Translations under genes and position numbers: made by a program
Notes under the pieces: model-generated
Databases searched by the model: none
Told to the model about the DNA's origin: nothing
Seen by the model: only the letters and a program-made list of their open reading frames with translations
Shown: positions 61,957 through 64,000 of the stretch, piece after piece
How the letters are laid out: every line of letters starts with the position of its first letter
Numbering within the stretch: the stretch's first letter is position 1
Assembly: GCF_016592435.1 (NCBI RefSeq)
Contig: NZ_AP014545.1
Coordinates: 2,302,693-2,366,692 of the forward strand
DNA length: 64,000 bases
DNA from: Amphritea japonica ATCC BAA-1530
Lineage (GTDB): Bacteria > Pseudomonadota > Gammaproteobacteria > Pseudomonadales > Balneatricaceae
Direction of reading: 5' to 3'

Positions 61957-63441
61957 TTACAGCCGTATCAGAACATTCTTAATATCAGTATATTTTTCCA
62001 GCGCGTGCAGCGATTTATCACGACCATTACCGGACGCTTTAACACCACCAAAGGGCACCGTACTATCTCCCTCTCCCCAGGTATTAACCCACACCATACC
62101 ACTTTCAACCTTACGGCTAACACGGTGGGCGCGGGAAAGGTTCTGCGTCCACACAGCAGCCCCCAGCCCATAGACAGAATCATTGGCTAGAGCGATCGCT
62201 TCCTCTTCCGTTTCAAACTCACAGACCGCCAACACAGGTCCGAAGATCTCCTCTTTAACAAAGGTCATGCCGTTGTGAGCACCATCCACTATGGTTGGCT
62301 TAGCAAAGAATCCCTTACCTTCCTGGTATTCTGGTACGCCACCCATAATGACCTGACCGCCCTCCTCTTCTGCTGAACGAATATAACGCTCTACAATGGC
62401 CAACTGAGTACCATCCACCATCGGTCCCATCGTCGTCGCTGGATCTAATGGATCGCCCGGCTGGAAACTAGCGGCCGCTTCCACCAGCGCAGCAACAAAC
62501 TCTTCCTTAATACTCTTGTCGACATACAGACGCGAGCAAGCGATACAGACTTCACCCTGATTACAAAAAATCGCCGCAGCAGAAGCCGCCGCTGCCGCTT
62601 TGATATCCGCATCCGCAAATACTAAGTTCGGCGATTTACCCCCAGCTTCCAGCCACACCCGCTTCATATTTGACTCACCAGCGTAGCCCATCAACATGCC
62701 TGCCACCCGGGTTGAACCGGTAAAGGCCAGTACATTAACATCCATATGCAGCGCTAATGCTTTGCCAGCAGTATGACCAAAGCCAGGCAGCACATTAAAT
62801 ACACCAGCGGGTATACCCGCTTCAACTGCCAGTTCCGCCAGACGTAACGCGCTTAACGGTGATTTTTCAGAAGGTTTAAGAATAACGGAATTACCCGCTG
62901 CAAGGGCTGGCGCTATTTTCCAGCTCACCATAAGTAACGGATAATTCCAGGGGGTAATAGCACCGACAACACCCACTGGCTGATGGTGAATCATCGCCAG
63001 AGTATCGTCACCTGTCGGTGCTATTTCTCCGTATATTTTATCAATGCTTTCAGCGGTCCAGCGGATACAATCGATCGCATCCGGCACATCAATATTCACC
63101 ATCTCAGAAATAGATTTACCCATATCCAGTGTATCGAGCAAAGCAAATTCATCCTGGTGCTGCTCAATCAGGTTAGCCCATTTTTGCATCGCTTTTTTAC
63201 GCTCCCGAGGGGGGATTTCTGACCAGACTCCGGACTTGAAGACTTCACGGGCATTAGCCACAGCAATATCAACATCCGCTTGATCACAGCTGGCCACATC
63301 TGCCAGCAGCTTCTCTGTTGCGGGATTGATACAGGGAAAAGTATCTCCACTGACTGCCGCCTGAAACCCACCATTGATATAGGCATTATTATGGAAACTA
63401 AGGTTTTTACTCTGTGTCTGCCATTCGGAATAGCTTTTCAT
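61957..63441 (-). CDS. puuC: Gamma-glutamyl-gamma-aminobutyraldehyde dehydrogenase
   Basis: 494 residues, as E. coli PuuC (495). Catalytic Cys in CNQGEVCIACSRLYV, Glu in VWLEAGGKSPNLVF, plus AITPWNYPLLMVSWKIAPALAAGNSVILKPSEKSPLSALRLA and the C-terminal PFGGVKASGNGRDKSLHALEKYTDIK. It oxidises gamma-glutamyl-gamma-aminobutyraldehyde (PuuB product), and probably free aminobutyraldehyde from SpuC. ATG 63441 has GGAGAAG upstream; the frame is open to 63606. Confidence 0.92.
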   Translation of the reverse strand: MKSYSEWQTQSKNLSFHNNAYINGGFQAAVSGDTFPCINPATEKLLADVASCDQADVDIAVANAREVFKSGVWSEIPPRERKKAMQKWANLIEQHQDEFALLDTLDMGKSISEMVNIDVPDAIDCIRWTAESIDKIYGEIAPTGDDTLAMIHHQPVGVVGAITPWNYPLLMVSWKIAPALAAGNSVILKPSEKSPLSALRLAELAVEAGIPAGVFNVLPGFGHTAGKALALHMDVNVLAFTGSTRVAGMLMGYAGESNMKRVWLEAGGKSPNLVFADADIKAAAAASAAAIFCNQGEVCIACSRLYVDKSIKEEFVAALVEAAASFQPGDPLDPATTMGPMVDGTQLAIVERYIRSAEEEGGQVIMGGVPEYQEGKGFFAKPTIVDGAHNGMTFVKEEIFGPVLAVCEFETEEEAIALANDSVYGLGAAVWTQNLSRAHRVSRKVESGMVWVNTWGEGDSTVPFGGVKASGNGRDKSLHALEKYTDIKNVLIRL

Positions 63442-63606
63442 CGATTTTCTTCTCCACAATCTCTGTCTCAGTAACCACGGCTCGCCGCAATCAAAATAGG
63501 GTGAAAGGCTCATCCAGTTCAGCCCATCGTATTTGTGACAGTATATGTAGCTCATCACTCTCCTCTCTATATATACGAAGAGGTACCTGGCTAATTCACC
63601 GGCCAT

Positions 63607-63638
63607 ATACCCCCTGATAGATACCTCCCCCTAGGTAT
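63607..63638 (+). promoter_or_regulatory. Putative operator between puuC and the porin-like gene
   Basis: ATACCCCCTGATAGATAC followed by an overlapping ATACC-N8-GGTAT element. CCCCTGATAG-N6-CCCCCT is shared with the region upstream of puuB. Confidence 0.5.
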
Positions 63639-63702
63639 TTATTTAGTAGCTCATGTTTTCCGATAATCGAGACTCATTCTAAAAATTAGAAAGGCAAGAT
63701 CG

Positions 63703-64000
63703 ATGAAAAAGATTTTTACAGGTTTAGTTGCTTCTATGGCACTGGCCACAACCGTTCAAGCGGCAGAAGTATCCGGCACCGTATCATTCACTAATGACTA
63801 CCGCTTCCGCGGCATCTCACAATCTGCGGGTGATCCAGCTGTCCAGGGAAGCCTTGATGTTGCTTTTGATAATGGAGTTTATGCTGGCGTCTGGGGTAGC
63901 AATGTTGATTTTGAAGATGATGCTAAACTAGAGATCGATTACTACGTTGGCTATGGTAACGATATCAATGATGGTTTGAGCTATGACGTTTCCTATGCGT
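63703..64000 (+). CDS. TorF-family putative outer membrane porin, cut by window edge
   Basis: The first 99 residues only. Signal peptide MKKIFTGLVASMALATTVQAAE, then beta-strand repeats starting VSGTVSFTNDYRFRGISQSAGDPAVQGSLDVAFDNGVYAGVWGSNVDF, the diagnostic N-terminus of the TIGR02001/TorF group. Likely an outer-membrane channel. Position next to polyamine genes may mean a role in uptake. AAGGCAAG precedes the ATG. Confidence 0.88.
   Translation, partial: MKKIFTGLVASMALATTVQAAEVSGTVSFTNDYRFRGISQSAGDPAVQGSLDVAFDNGVYAGVWGSNVDFEDDAKLEIDYYVGYGNDINDGLSYDVSYA

Noticed and set aside
1-64000. tRNA, rRNA, CRISPR array, intact insertion sequence or prophage
   Set aside because: No tRNA-like cloverleaf, spaced direct-repeat array, transposase or phage structural gene was seen on reading the intergenic regions and proteins.

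Overview
The window looks like the chromosome of a marine gammaproteobacterium of the Oceanospirillaceae type (Amphritea/Neptuniibacter-like). This is inferred from gene content: two TRAP transporters, many class III aminotransferases, a periplasmic LigE-type ligase and polyamine/opine-type catabolism. No rRNA or tRNA was found to fix the taxonomy. Gene density is high, and most genes belong to small catabolic operons paired with LysR, GntR, Lrp, ArsR or LuxR regulators.

Layout. 1-3.7 kb: a truncated nuclease-like gene, a ribosome hibernation factor, an SH3b envelope protein and an EAL-HDOD protein. 3.9-8.5 kb: an operon with both halves of the mammalian D-glutamate cyclase as separate proteins (DUF1445 and DUF4392) around 5-oxoprolinase PxpABC, preceded by a hairpin-rich leader and a 63-residue unknown protein. 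8.6-12.4 kb: a cysteine synthase-family enzyme with a divergent Lrp regulator, a LysR regulator and a D-amino acid transaminase. 12.5-19 kb: nicotinamide riboside kinase plus PnuC, ArsR plus an old yellow enzyme with a near-ideal operator, a PP-loop ATPase, a methyltransferase and a RecQ-type helicase.

19.3-31.9 kb: a GABA-type aminotransferase plus succinate semialdehyde dehydrogenase, a TRAP transporter with a universal stress protein (TeaABCD layout), two related LysR regulators, PuuB, an NhaC-type antiporter and a DMT exporter. 32-36 kb: a second TRAP transporter. 36-42 kb: LigE ligase, a beta-alanine module (MmsA/BauC-like plus BauA-like, with a third related LysR regulator) and an NYN-domain gene bracketed by structured repeats. 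42.5-46 kb: an accessory patch of small unrelated genes with an integron attC-like site and a pair of 30-bp repeats. 46-49 kb: a diguanylate cyclase and a tandemly duplicated cold-shock gene.

50-63.6 kb is a polyamine island: PotFGHI-type ABC transporter, PuuA-like glutamine synthetase, GntR regulator, SpuC-like putrescine aminotransferase, LuxR regulator, PuuC and two class I glutamine amidotransferases that may stand in for PuuD. Together with PuuB (28 kb) and the GABA module (19-22 kb), the window can encode putrescine uptake and conversion to succinate. The right edge cuts a TorF-type outer membrane protein.

The most unusual non-coding signals are: (i) a family of short stem-loops whose stems differ in sequence but stay paired, flanking the NYN and RDD genes; (ii) an isolated attC-like site; (iii) stem-loops after the binding-protein gene of all three solute transporters; (iv) shared palindromic elements in the polyamine loci.
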